DNA from: Myrica gale
Lineage: Eukaryota; Streptophyta; Magnoliopsida; Fagales; Myricaceae
Direction: 5' to 3'
Assembly: GCA_963930655.1 (NCBI GenBank)
Contig: OZ005602.1
Location: 23,139,840-23,203,839 of the forward strand
Length of the DNA: 64,000 nucleotides
The position numbers were made by a program, and so were the translations under genes. This document shows positions 25,501 to 33,075 of this stretch, in pieces. The notes beneath the pieces were generated by a model that did not search any database, was not told the origin of the DNA, and was given only the letters and a program-made list of their open reading frames with translations. How positions within the stretch are numbered: position 1 is the first letter of the stretch; each line of letters begins with the position of its first letter.

Positions 25501-27276
25501 TCTGCACCTTTTCGAGCTTTTTCCACTGCCATTTCCACTCTTATTGAACCTACCAGTTATAAGCAAGCCTCTTCAGATCCGAATTGGTGCACTGCTATGG
25601 ACCTTGAGCTGGCCGCTCTTGAAGCCAACAACACATGGATTGTCACTGATCTACCTTCTGGAAAGTCAGCTATTGGTTGTCGTTATGTCTATAAAATCAA
25701 GCATCATTCAGATGGGCGTGTGGAGCGTTATAAAGCTCGATTAGTGGCAAAAGGGTACACACAACTAGAGGGGATTGATTATCACGAAACTTTTTCTCCG
25801 GTAGCCAAGATGGTGACAGTCAAATGTTTGCTCTCTATTGCTGCTGTTCGTGGCTGGTCCTTGCATCAATTTGACGTTAATAACGCCTTTTTACATGGAG
25901 ATTTGCAGGAGGAGATTTATATGCAAAAACCTCCTGGTTATGCTAAAGGAGGTCCACATCAAGTCTGCCGCTTGCTTAAGAGCTTGTATGGATTGAAACA
26001 AGCGTCGCGGCAGTGGTATGCTAAATTCTCCTCTGCCCTCCTTGCATTCGGTTTCATTCAATCTAAGGCTGATTACAGTCTCTTCACCAAGCACACTGGT
26101 TCTTCTTTTCTTGCCTTACTTGTGTATGTGGATGACATCATAGTTGCAAGTAATTGTGTCAATTCTGTGGCTGATCTTAAGTCTTTTCTAAATCATCATT
26201 TTAAGATCAAGGATCTTGGCTCTTTACGTTACTTTCTTGGCCTAGAAGTTGCTAGATCCTCCCATGGCATTCACTTATGTCAAAGAAAGTACGCCTTGGA
26301 CATCTTGGCTGATTCGGGAACTCTTGGTGCCAAACCTGTTCGGCTCCCTATGGATCAGAATGTACATTTGAGTAAGGACTCTGGTATTCCTTTAGTTGAT
26401 CCTACACCTTACCGCCGCTTGATTGGCAGGTTGCTTTACCTTACAATCACCCGTCCTGACATAAGCTACAGCATCCAAGTCCTAAGTCAGTATATGGATC
26501 AGCCTACAGATCTGCATTTTGCTGCTGCTTCTAAGGTTCTTCGTTACATTCGGGCAGCACCAGGCCAGGGACTTCTCTTCTCCAGTTCTTCCTCTTTGCA
26601 GCTTCGGGCTTATTGTGATTCTGATTGGGGAGCTTGTCCTGACACACGACGTTCCGTCACTGGCTATTGTGTCTTCCTCGGTTCTTCTTTGATCTCCTGG
26701 AAATCGAAGAAACAATCTGTTATTTCACGCTCTTCAGCTGAGGCTGAGTATCGCGCCATGGCCAATACATCTTCTGAGTTGACTTGGCTTCGCTTCATTT
26801 TATCTGCTCTGCTGGTATCTCATCCTCAACCAGCCACCCTTTATTGTGACAATCAGGTCGCTCTTCACATCGCTGCCAATCCCGTTTTTCACGAACGGAC
26901 CAAGCATATTGAGCTTGATTGTCATCTCATTCGAGATCTCATTCTCAATGGTTCTGTTCAGACCGCTCACATTGCCACTCATGCCCAGCTTGCTGACATT
27001 TTCACTAAATCTCTACCCTCATATGTGCTTCACTCTCATCTCTCCAAGATGGGCATTGTCGATCTCCATGCTCCATCTTGCGGGGGGGTCTTACAACATG
27101 TTAATTCCACCTCAGCAGCTGATACGTCTTCCTCCTCAGCAGCTGTTTTGCCTTCCACCTCAGCAGACGTCTATAATGCTTCTCGTCCTACAGCTGTCTC
27201 CTCTACATCAACAATGCTTCCCGAATCTTCTTATGATACAGGGCAGAAGACACGTCATTATATTGTTGATAGTTAG
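22531..27276 (+). CDS. copia Gag-Pol polyprotein
   Basis: One open frame of 1581 residues from the ATG at 22531 (an open stretch continues 12 bases upstream without a better ATG). Order of domains: UBN2-type Gag; two CCHC zinc knuckles (CTHCHIPGHVLETC and CTHCNMTGHLIEKC, nt ~23350-23465); aspartic protease with WIVDTGATDH (~23781); integrase HHCC region (LWHYRMGHLSP) and DDE core (IHCDLWGPF, LRSDNGTEF); RVT_2 reverse transcriptase with YVDD (~26125); RNase H (AYCDSDWGACPDTRRSVTGY). No stop or frameshift is seen. The frame runs through the polypurine tract and ends within the 3' LTR, so about 62 C-terminal residues are encoded by the LTR. Proteins act in virus-like particles; cleavage by the internal protease is expected. 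Confidence 0.95.
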   Translation: MTTEENNPFALEKSSNPFHNFNDLNNPYRLDHGDNPATVLVADLLTTDNYVSWSRSMQRALRTKNKIGFVNGALSQPTDSADPLLSVWERCNDLVVSWIQNSVSSSVKSSLTFVDNAKEMWNELKDRYSQQNGPRIFQLKKALANLHQDQDSVSIYYGKLKVLWDELSMFDPIPDCDCGKLKVLLDRHQRDCVIEFLMGLNEAYVNTRDQIMLLDPLPSVNKVFSLIQQQEMQHKLMSNTPSVESMVMFTRRNHKDFKSYTKTPTAGKSNRPYCTHCHIPGHVLETCFRAGNATPPVCTHCNMTGHLIEKCYKLHGYPPSHKFPSKNKSSNPFANVNSAAVIQDEESADERLGLTKPQYQQLLHLLQQQDSPSVSANQVQTMLKGSNSAPIDSKMTGITVCSSFHTHKPASSLDIPWIVDTGATDHMICCTSFFTKITAEVNYLVKLPNGTQVPVTHIGIVHLTKALTLHDVLCVPSFSFNLLSAKKLTESLNACIVCFSNVCFIQDLATWTTTGMGEVRHGLYHLQTKDVSPSILAEKLASHFRTQTCFSNSVSSPNTQTFTNTELWHYRMGHLSPSRLKLIHDPCVKVAISDINEKPCCVCPLSKQQRLPFPNSTRKSTSIFQLIHCDLWGPFFTTAYDGSKYFLTIVDDFSRCTWLYLLKNKAETRQCLEAFSNLVETQFTTKIKTLRSDNGTEFHLTNFYNTKGIIHERTCVATPQQNGITERKHQHILTIARALRFQSNIPLEYWIDCVLTATYLINRTLTPLLNNSTPFELLFKIKPTYLHLKVFGCLCFASTLSHGRHKFDPRGRKCIFLGYPFGVKGYKLMDFNTGTIFFSRDVIFHENIFPFQSPPLLPSLEPSTPTPSHSDFSHVTDTSLPILPTPSLPIPNTSTVPSSPVQFSPSCPPEHTDHIDQHVSPSSILTSPSSSSPILHVRRSTRTRSAPQYLRDYHCQQSMLTHPLQSTSGQQACSSGNPFPLSSFLSYHRLSAPFRAFSTAISTLIEPTSYKQASSDPNWCTAMDLELAALEANNTWIVTDLPSGKSAIGCRYVYKIKHHSDGRVERYKARLVAKGYTQLEGIDYHETFSPVAKMVTVKCLLSIAAVRGWSLHQFDVNNAFLHGDLQEEIYMQKPPGYAKGGPHQVCRLLKSLYGLKQASRQWYAKFSSALLAFGFIQSKADYSLFTKHTGSSFLALLVYVDDIIVASNCVNSVADLKSFLNHHFKIKDLGSLRYFLGLEVARSSHGIHLCQRKYALDILADSGTLGAKPVRLPMDQNVHLSKDSGIPLVDPTPYRRLIGRLLYLTITRPDISYSIQVLSQYMDQPTDLHFAAASKVLRYIRAAPGQGLLFSSSSSLQLRAYCDSDWGACPDTRRSVTGYCVFLGSSLISWKSKKQSVISRSSAEAEYRAMANTSSELTWLRFILSALLVSHPQPATLYCDNQVALHIAANPVFHERTKHIELDCHLIRDLILNGSVQTAHIATHAQLADIFTKSLPSYVLHSHLSKMGIVDLHAPSCGGVLQHVNSTSAADTSSSSAAVLPSTSADVYNASRPTAVSSTSTMLPESSYDTGQKTRHYIVDS
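27082..27088 (+). promoter_or_regulatory. polypurine tract of the copia element
   Basis: Seven consecutive G residues directly before the 3' LTR, the expected plus-strand primer position. It lies inside the Gag-Pol frame and helps fix the LTR start at 27089. Confidence 0.85.
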
Positions 27277-27508
27277 TTTTATTATTCTTTTTCTCTCTGT
27301 TGTATTCTCTTTTGAGCACCGAGATGCTTCTGGCCATCGCCTCGATACAGCAGAGTTTGTTAGAGAATTTGTTAGGATATTTCTTTGATTCTTTCGGCAA
27401 TTGTGTATAAGTACCAATGATTCATTCAATGCAAAGTGTGCATTTCCCACAATCTCTCCGCTTGTCTCTGTTTTGCTCTCTGCAATTCTTCTTTTCCATT
27501 TTCTTACA
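27089..27508 (+). repeat. 3' LTR of the copia element
   Basis: 420 bp, followed by the target-site duplication accac at 27509-27513. The only difference from the 5' LTR is one additional tcc. It contains the stop codon of the Gag-Pol frame (27274-27276). Confidence 0.93.
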
Positions 27509-27995
27509 ACCACAACAAAGAACTGCTTTGGCGAAACGGCATCACTTAGCGGAACAACATACCACAAGAAAAATTGTAAAATGTATGAAATTTGCACTTT
27601 ATTAATTTTCAAAGTGAGTACAAGCAGTAAAAAAGGTGCCTATTTAATGAAAAATGCTAGAGAAGATGACAACTGATTTTTTGCAAAATTCAAGACATCA
27701 AATCAAGATTTTTGCTTATTTTTCTTATCTTCTTTAATTTATGTCTCGATCATTATCTCCTCATTCAAATTAGGATAAACTTCCTTATGTCTCCAGATAT
27801 TCACATTTGAATTTTGATCATTATCCTTGATTATGTGAGAATAATTTTCCTTATCTCTTATCACGTCTCTCATTATCCTCATTCAAATTTTGTTGCTTCT
27901 CAAAAATATCCAGAAGCATACCCTGATCAAATGAGGGTAGTGGTGGCCTGACACTGTGCTTAGGGACATGCGCAGCCCTGCATAGTTGTTGGACA
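27509..27995 (+). pseudogene. TBL pseudogene fragment, right part (exon 4)
   Basis: Exon 4 of the duplicated TBL copy resumes after the copia element: 27509-27560 matches the working gene around aacaaagaactgct, then a ~350-bp AT-rich insert (27561-27914) interrupts it, and 27915-27995 matches again (ccctgatcaaatgagggt, cttagggacatgcgcagccc). The last part has a small insertion and reads GCA TAG where the working gene has CCA TAC, giving a stop. It ends at about 27995, where the gypsy fragment begins. The catalytic DxxH block is missing. Confidence 0.88.
27561..27914. mobile_element. AT-rich insertion in TBL pseudogene exon 4
   Basis: These ~350 bases have no counterpart in the working TBL exon. 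They contain repeated words of the form catt-atcctcattcaaat (27750-27890). No clear terminal repeats or target duplication were found, so the class is unknown. Confidence 0.55.
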
Positions 27996-28481
27996 AAAGG
28001 CAATAGGTTGATTTTCTTGCATCAACACAGCACCAACTCCAAAACCGAAGGCATTACATTCTATAATGAATGGCTTGGTAAAATCTGGAAGTGATAAAAC
28101 GGGGGGCTGGGACATCACTGCCTTCAGCTCATTGAAAGCTTGGGTAGCTTTTGCATTCCATTGGAAACCATCTTTTATAAGTAATGCAGTAAGGGGTGCT
28201 GCCACAGTTTCATACCCCTTGATAAATTGTCGAAAATACCTAGTGAGGCCGAGGAACCCCCTCAAGGCTCTCACATTAATAGGCAGCGGCCAATCCTTCA
28301 TAGCTTGGATCTTTGAGGGATCGACTTTGACTCCTTGTGATATTAGATGCTCATGGTAGTCCACATCTTCTAACCCAAATCTGCATTTTAATTCTTTGAC
28401 ATATAAATGATGATCTTGCAGGACAGAAAGTGCAGTTCGCAAGTGCTCCATGTGCTCTTCCATGGTCTTATTATAAACCAA
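27996..28481 (-). pseudogene. gypsy RT connection / RNase H remnant
   Basis: An open stretch covering the end of the reverse transcriptase thumb, the connection and the first strand of RNase H. It is cut off shortly after the RNase H motif with the first catalytic position, which is changed (IIECNAFGFGVGAVL, where family members usually have an Asp in place of Asn). Non-functional. Confidence 0.8.
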
Positions 28482-28566
28482 TATATCAGCGAAGAAGACA
28501 AGTATAAATTTTCATAAATGAGGACGAAACAAGTCAGTCATCAGACTTTGAAAGGTAGATGGAGCG

Positions 28567-28896
28567 TTAGTGAGCCCAAAATGCATCTCTAAAAATTCCA
28601 TAGTGCCTTTCGTGAGTACGAAAAACATTTTTAGAAATGTCCTCGAGACAAACTCTAATTTGATGATACCCGGATCGAATATCCAACTTCAAAAACATTA
28701 CTGCTCCATATAAATCATCAAGCAATTCCTCAATTACGGGGATAGAAAATTTATCCTTGATGATATTTTGGTTTAAAGCTCTATAATCTACACAAAGTCT
28801 CCAACTTCCATCAACCTTCCTAACCAATAGGACCGACAATGAGAAAGGACTTTGGCTAGGTCGCACAACCCCCGACTTTAACATCTCTGTAACCAA
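28567..28896 (-). pseudogene. gypsy reverse transcriptase remnant
   Basis: Residues typical of gypsy RT fingers and palm: [19 protein letters not shown] and [14 protein letters not shown] (first catalytic Asp). The open frame ends near 28567. The YxDD box seems to fall in the following broken stretch (~28500-28480), where YILVFFADI can be read. Confidence 0.82.
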
Positions 28897-29646
28897 CTAG
28901 TTGAGCCCCATCCACTAAGGGTATGTGGTGTTCATGCGTGCGGGTTGGGAGAAGGCCTTTGGGTTCTTTGAAAACTTCAGCAAAGTCAAACAATATATGC
29001 TAAATTTTTGGATTGGTTTTGGTTGAAGTGTTTGGTACAGGTGAGGTTAAGAGTTGTAGTAATAGACCTTTGTGGTAATTACTGTGGACTTGGCAAAAGA
29101 CTCCTTCCTCCACTGTTAACCCCGTGGGATATAATCCCTTTAATTGCACAGTTCTACCATCCCAAGCAAATTGCATCTGTAGTTTGGAAAAATCTCAAAG
29201 AATAGGACCAAGAGTTCCTAACCAATTTACTCCCAAAACAACATCACATCCCCCCAGTGAAAGTAAATAAAAAGGAAATTGGAACATGTTACCTTGACAA
29301 TGGTGAATGGCATGTGATAGTTTTTGCTGGCCTATATTGCATATAACCCGCATAGTTTTAGGAGCTGGAGCTCCAGTGATGGCATGGCGGGAAATCTCCC
29401 TTGACTCTACAACCTCCAGGCAATATGAATTTCTTCCTTTCTGTTTTCATTTTCTCCATAGTCCTCTTCACATACAACCTCATTCATTCCAAAGTCAACC
29501 CCTTATAACAAGAACAATGTAGGCTTACTACATTTGTGGTTAGGCCTCCATTTATCATCACACTTGTAACAGAGGCCTTTGTCTTGGTGTTCTTTCATCT
29601 TCTCAGGTGACAATCTGGTGACAGGTAAGGTGGTTTTTGATGAGTT

Positions 29647-29985
29647 TCAAGTTAAGGCTAGAGAACTATGGTTTGGTGGGCTTGGATAGGACTGTTTAGA
29701 GAATTTCCTGCAGTTGAATAAATGCTGCTCTTGAATTTTTGTCATCCCATATGCTTGTGCAAGTGTTCTTGGTTCAAGTAGCCTCAAGGGAAGTTCAATT
29801 TCCTCTCTTAGACCCAATAGGAAACAACTGAGTTTGAGAGACTCGTCTATTCCCCTTAACCTGTTAGACAAGCACTCAAATTGGGTTTTGTACTGGTCAA
29901 CAGAGGATGTTTGGGTTAATTTCTTGAATTGAGCCATAGGGTCATCAAAAGGCTCTAGTAAAGGCTTCCCAAAATGTGAGTCCAC
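29647..29985 (-). pseudogene. gypsy gag remnant
   Basis: The open stretch reads with the retrotransposon Gag pattern (YKTQFECLSNRL, LSCFLLGLREEIELPLRL). It is downstream (on the minus strand) of the LTR and primer site and upstream of a CCHC-like knuckle, as expected. The N-terminal part continues in broken form towards 30390. Confidence 0.78.
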
Positions 29986-30401
29986 CAGACTCTTCCAAGT
30001 CTTGAAACCATATTATGGATAGCCCTTCCATATGGAATGAGGCTAACATAATGCGGTGTTGAGGGTTGGTATCATGGGCAGTAAAAAAATGGTTAGCTTT
30101 GTAAACCCAACCAAGAGGGTTACTACCATCAAACTTTGGGAATTCAACTCGTGGGGCGTCAAGTTTAATACCTGATGATTAATCAGAATAAATTTTTCTG
30201 GTATAAAGGATGCACCTCCATCTTCCTACATAGGCTTATTTTCCTGTGTGCGAACCACTCCTTCCAAAGTTGTTGATATAGCTGCCAACTGCTGTGTGAC
30301 GGCCTCTAGCGTTTGATGTTGCGTCTCATGCTCGTGTTTCAAATCGGTTACAATTTTAGTGAGCAATGTATAGCGTGGACCCTCAGCCATGAGGAATGAT
30401 C

Positions 30402-30412
30402 CTCTGATACCA
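30402..30412 (-). promoter_or_regulatory. gypsy primer-binding site
   Basis: The minus strand reads TGGTATCAGAG three bases inside the LTR end, complementary to initiator tRNA-Met. Confidence 0.8.
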
Positions 30413-30415
30413 AAT

Positions 30416-30829
30416 TGTTATATACCAAAATGTAAAGTAAGATAATAAGACAAGAATTTGACCTATTCGAGGGACCAGAACCTCCTTAATCTTTCATTGA
30501 TAAATTCACCGTGAAAATGAAAAAGTATGCTATGCCAACTTAAACAAGACTCTGATAAAACAACTGACGCACTGACAACACACTAATAAAATAACTGACC
30601 CCCTAACACACTATTATAAAACAACTGACGCACTGAAGCATTACAAATTTGTAAACCTATCTTCCACTGCCGTCACTACTGTCAACCCACAGACAACACC
30701 TAGTAAGACCAAATCAACACAAACTCCACTAAGAGTGACGTAAAGCTCAGCTGTCTTCGTACATGACAGAATCAGTTGCCGGAGGTCGATGCTGAAACCA
30801 GAACCGCAATCGAAATTCCTGTTCTAACA
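30416..30829 (-). repeat. 5' LTR of the gypsy fragment
   Basis: About 414 bp with inverted ends TGTTA/TAACA (tgttatatacc at 30416, ctgttctaaca ending 30829). It lies next to the primer-binding site. The partner 3' LTR is not in the window. Confidence 0.78.
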
Positions 30830-31510
30830 ATAATTTTGCCCACCCTTGGGGATTCTACAGCATTCTTTGTTTCTTTTTAATTTAAATATTATATATATAT
30901 ATATTTCGTGTCGTAGCTTTATTTTTTGAACTTTTTATAAATTTTTATGTTTTCAATGCTTTACACGGAGCATGTCATATGTCTATGAATGCTCGTGTGG
31001 CAGACAAATGGCATGCTAGTGATGCCACGGATGAGGAAGGACTTTTTTGAAAGAATATTTTATGTCAAGTACTTATTCTATAAATTCTGAAAACTAGGGA
31101 CCTTAAATTTATCCGTAACTTAATATGATACTTTCCCAATCTCTTTTTAACTTTATTTTTAGAAGAAACATCGGTTTTTAGTCAATAAATTTTTATCAAA
31201 AATAAAAAAGAGATCAAAATTATCAAAATCGTTGGCCTGTCATACGATTCAACAGTTGAAATATATATATATAAATAAGCTTTATCGAGAAATGATACTA
31301 TAACAGGACGAAAATTGATATATTTTGATAATTTTAAGACTAAATGTGACGACTTTAAAAGTTTAAACCTCTTTTGACATATTAGCATAAATTTATAAGA
31401 CAAAAGTTGATATATTTTGATAATTTTAAGATTAAATGTGACGCTTTTAAAAGTTTAAACCTCTTTTGACATTTTAACATAAATTTATAGACTAAAAAGT
31501 CAATATCTAT
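30830..31510. other. gene-free spacer with short repeats
   Basis: AT-rich DNA between the gypsy LTR and the next LTR-like sequence. It holds (AT)n at ~30891-30903 and ~31261-31273 and the 92-bp tandem pair listed separately. No coding similarity. Confidence 0.5.
31307..31490. repeat. tandem pair of 92-bp units
   Basis: Two adjacent units (31307-31398 and 31399-31490) share tgatatattttgataatttt and aaaagtttaaacctcttttg, with a few substitutions and small indels. Non-coding. Confidence 0.85.
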
Positions 31511-31801
31511 TGTGAAACTAAAGAGAAAATAACAATATGAATCTTGAAATTGTAGCAAGAAAAAAGTAGACAAGAAATTACAGAGAACTAGTTCTTTAGG
31601 AGTTATGCTCTATTGATTTAATATTTATGTGTATGTAATACATCTCAAGACATAGGGTTATACATAAAATAAAAAGGAATTAGAAGGATACATAATAGTA
31701 GGGAAACCAAGAGGTAGAGAAAATAAAGAAGTATAATGGTCATTCATAAAACTTCATAATTATAAGATTAATGGCCACCCATAGTTATAATATTCATAAC
31801 A
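31511..31801 (-). repeat. probable solo or truncated LTR (copia-like)
   Basis: The 291-bp segment starts TGTGAAAC and ends CATAACA. On the minus strand it begins TGTTATGAATATT directly after a purine tract (cacgggggag, complement of 31802-31811), the arrangement of a 3' LTR after its polypurine tract. The internal part would lie at 31802-32232, where no coding domain could be recognised, so the element is truncated. Confidence 0.5.
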
Positions 31802-33075
31802 CTCCCCCGTGATTTGTGTTGTGGATAGGTTCCTTTTCTCCTTGCGCCTCACACGTCTTAGCTTCTCCAATGCCTTGACATGGGTGTCTCAACCTAGGTC
31901 TCAATCACCCACGCTTGTGCTTGCACACGCGTGCATCTCACATGCACAACTATTTTGCTTGGGTGACCCCTCTCTTCCAACCGCCGCCTCTACCACTCCT
32001 GTCCGATTTCTTTTTTCACTAATTTCAACTTGCCACCCATTATGGGTCATCCCAACTCTCTGGCCATTTGGGTATGTTTGGTCGTTAGCCCCCTAGCTCT
32101 TTGATTCGTTGCCTCTTTAGAGGGTCTCACACGCCCTTTAAAGCATGTAAATGACGTCGTTGAACCTTGTAGTTATTGAAATTCTAAAGTTGTTATGATA
32201 ATGAAAAAAAAGTTTTTATACGTAGGCCTTTGGGAATAACATATACTACCTAAGTTGAGACCACTATAGAGTGAGAGAGCAGCCAAAGTTGTGACCACAA
32301 GCGAGAGAGAGAGAGAGAACCTTGGGCTGGAAAAGCTTTGGGTCACAACCGAGACCTGCGCGAGATAATGACAGCCTTGTTTATCGAGCTGGTCTTAGCG
32401 TATCTCAGTAGCCCGTTCAACCCTTCGTCTGTTTTTGGTTTTCTCAATGTACTCTGGGGACTAAGAGCTTTCTGAATCTTTTGAATAGGTCCCACTCTTT
32501 ATCTTGACTAATTTTGTACTCTAGACTTCACCCCCTTGCTCATTTGCTTGTTACTGACAAAGATGCTTGGTTAGTTAAGTACAAATGAGATTCACCACCC
32601 AAAATATTTGAAAGTTGGACAGCCCTCTGCATAATTTGACAATCTTCAACATATGGATTATCTTTAGACACAGCAGGTGGAAATATTGCTCTCTTTTAAT
32701 ACCCCTTAGGTATCATTGAGTAGTTGTTTTATAAGGTTAGAAAAAAGAAAGAAAGAAAAAAGAGTAGTTATTATATAAAGTAAGTTATCTGCATTCAGGA
32801 ATCAGAAAAAAATGGAAGATTTTCCCAATTTTCTTCAAGCCAACTCACATATATTAATAACAGCACACTTCAAAAGCAAGTATTAGGCAAATACAACTTG
32901 TTTATGACATGTCATCGTTAAATCAATGGATGACACATCATCTGTGGAACACCTTAACAATACTTTATAAACCTTAAGTATTCCCTTCCTTATAAGGCAG
33001 GGCTAACAAAGTCTCCTAAATGCTTTAAAATACACTCCAAAATTCCCATGTAATTCTGTCCTTTACGCAGGCTTT
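31802..33075. other. retroelement remnant, then duplicated ASN 3' flank
   Basis: 31802-~32232 is unassigned sequence behind the LTR-like segment. From ~32233 it aligns with 16083 onward and is the 3' flank of the intact ASN gene. A short GA-rich stretch lies at 32305-32325. No gene seen. Confidence 0.5.

Larger units (their letters stand above)
22077..27508 (+). mobile_element. intact Ty1/copia LTR retrotransposon
   Basis: A complete 5.4-kb element: 5' LTR 22077-22493, primer-binding site 22494-22505, one long Gag-Pol frame 22531-27276, polypurine tract 27082-27088, 3' LTR 27089-27508. It is flanked by the 5-bp duplication accac (22072-22076 and 27509-27513) and sits in TBL pseudogene exon 4, so the target is known exactly. 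The order integrase before reverse transcriptase makes it Ty1/copia. The LTRs differ by one 3-nt indel only, so the insertion is very recent and the element may still be competent. The LTRs start TC rather than the usual TG. Confidence 0.95.
27996..30829 (-). mobile_element. Ty3/gypsy retrotransposon fragment (5' half)
   Basis: On the minus strand the element reads 5' LTR (30829-30416), primer site, gag, protease region, reverse transcriptase and the start of RNase H, then stops at about 27996 against the TBL pseudogene. Recognisable parts: gag at ~29985-29647, a CCHC-like knuckle (GLCYKCDDKWRPNHKC, ~29580-29530), a protease-like stretch with VLGVNWLG (~29240-29200), reverse transcriptase ([16 protein letters not shown], 28896-28567) and connection/RNase H (RALRGFLGLTRYFRQFI, GFGVGAVLMQ, 28481-27960). 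Integrase and 3' LTR are absent. Several frame breaks and stops separate the pieces. Order RT before RNase H with this RT type is Ty3/gypsy. Confidence 0.88.

Noticed and set aside
31809..32096. 95-residue open frame next to the LTR-like segment
   Set aside because: No retroelement or cellular domain recognised.
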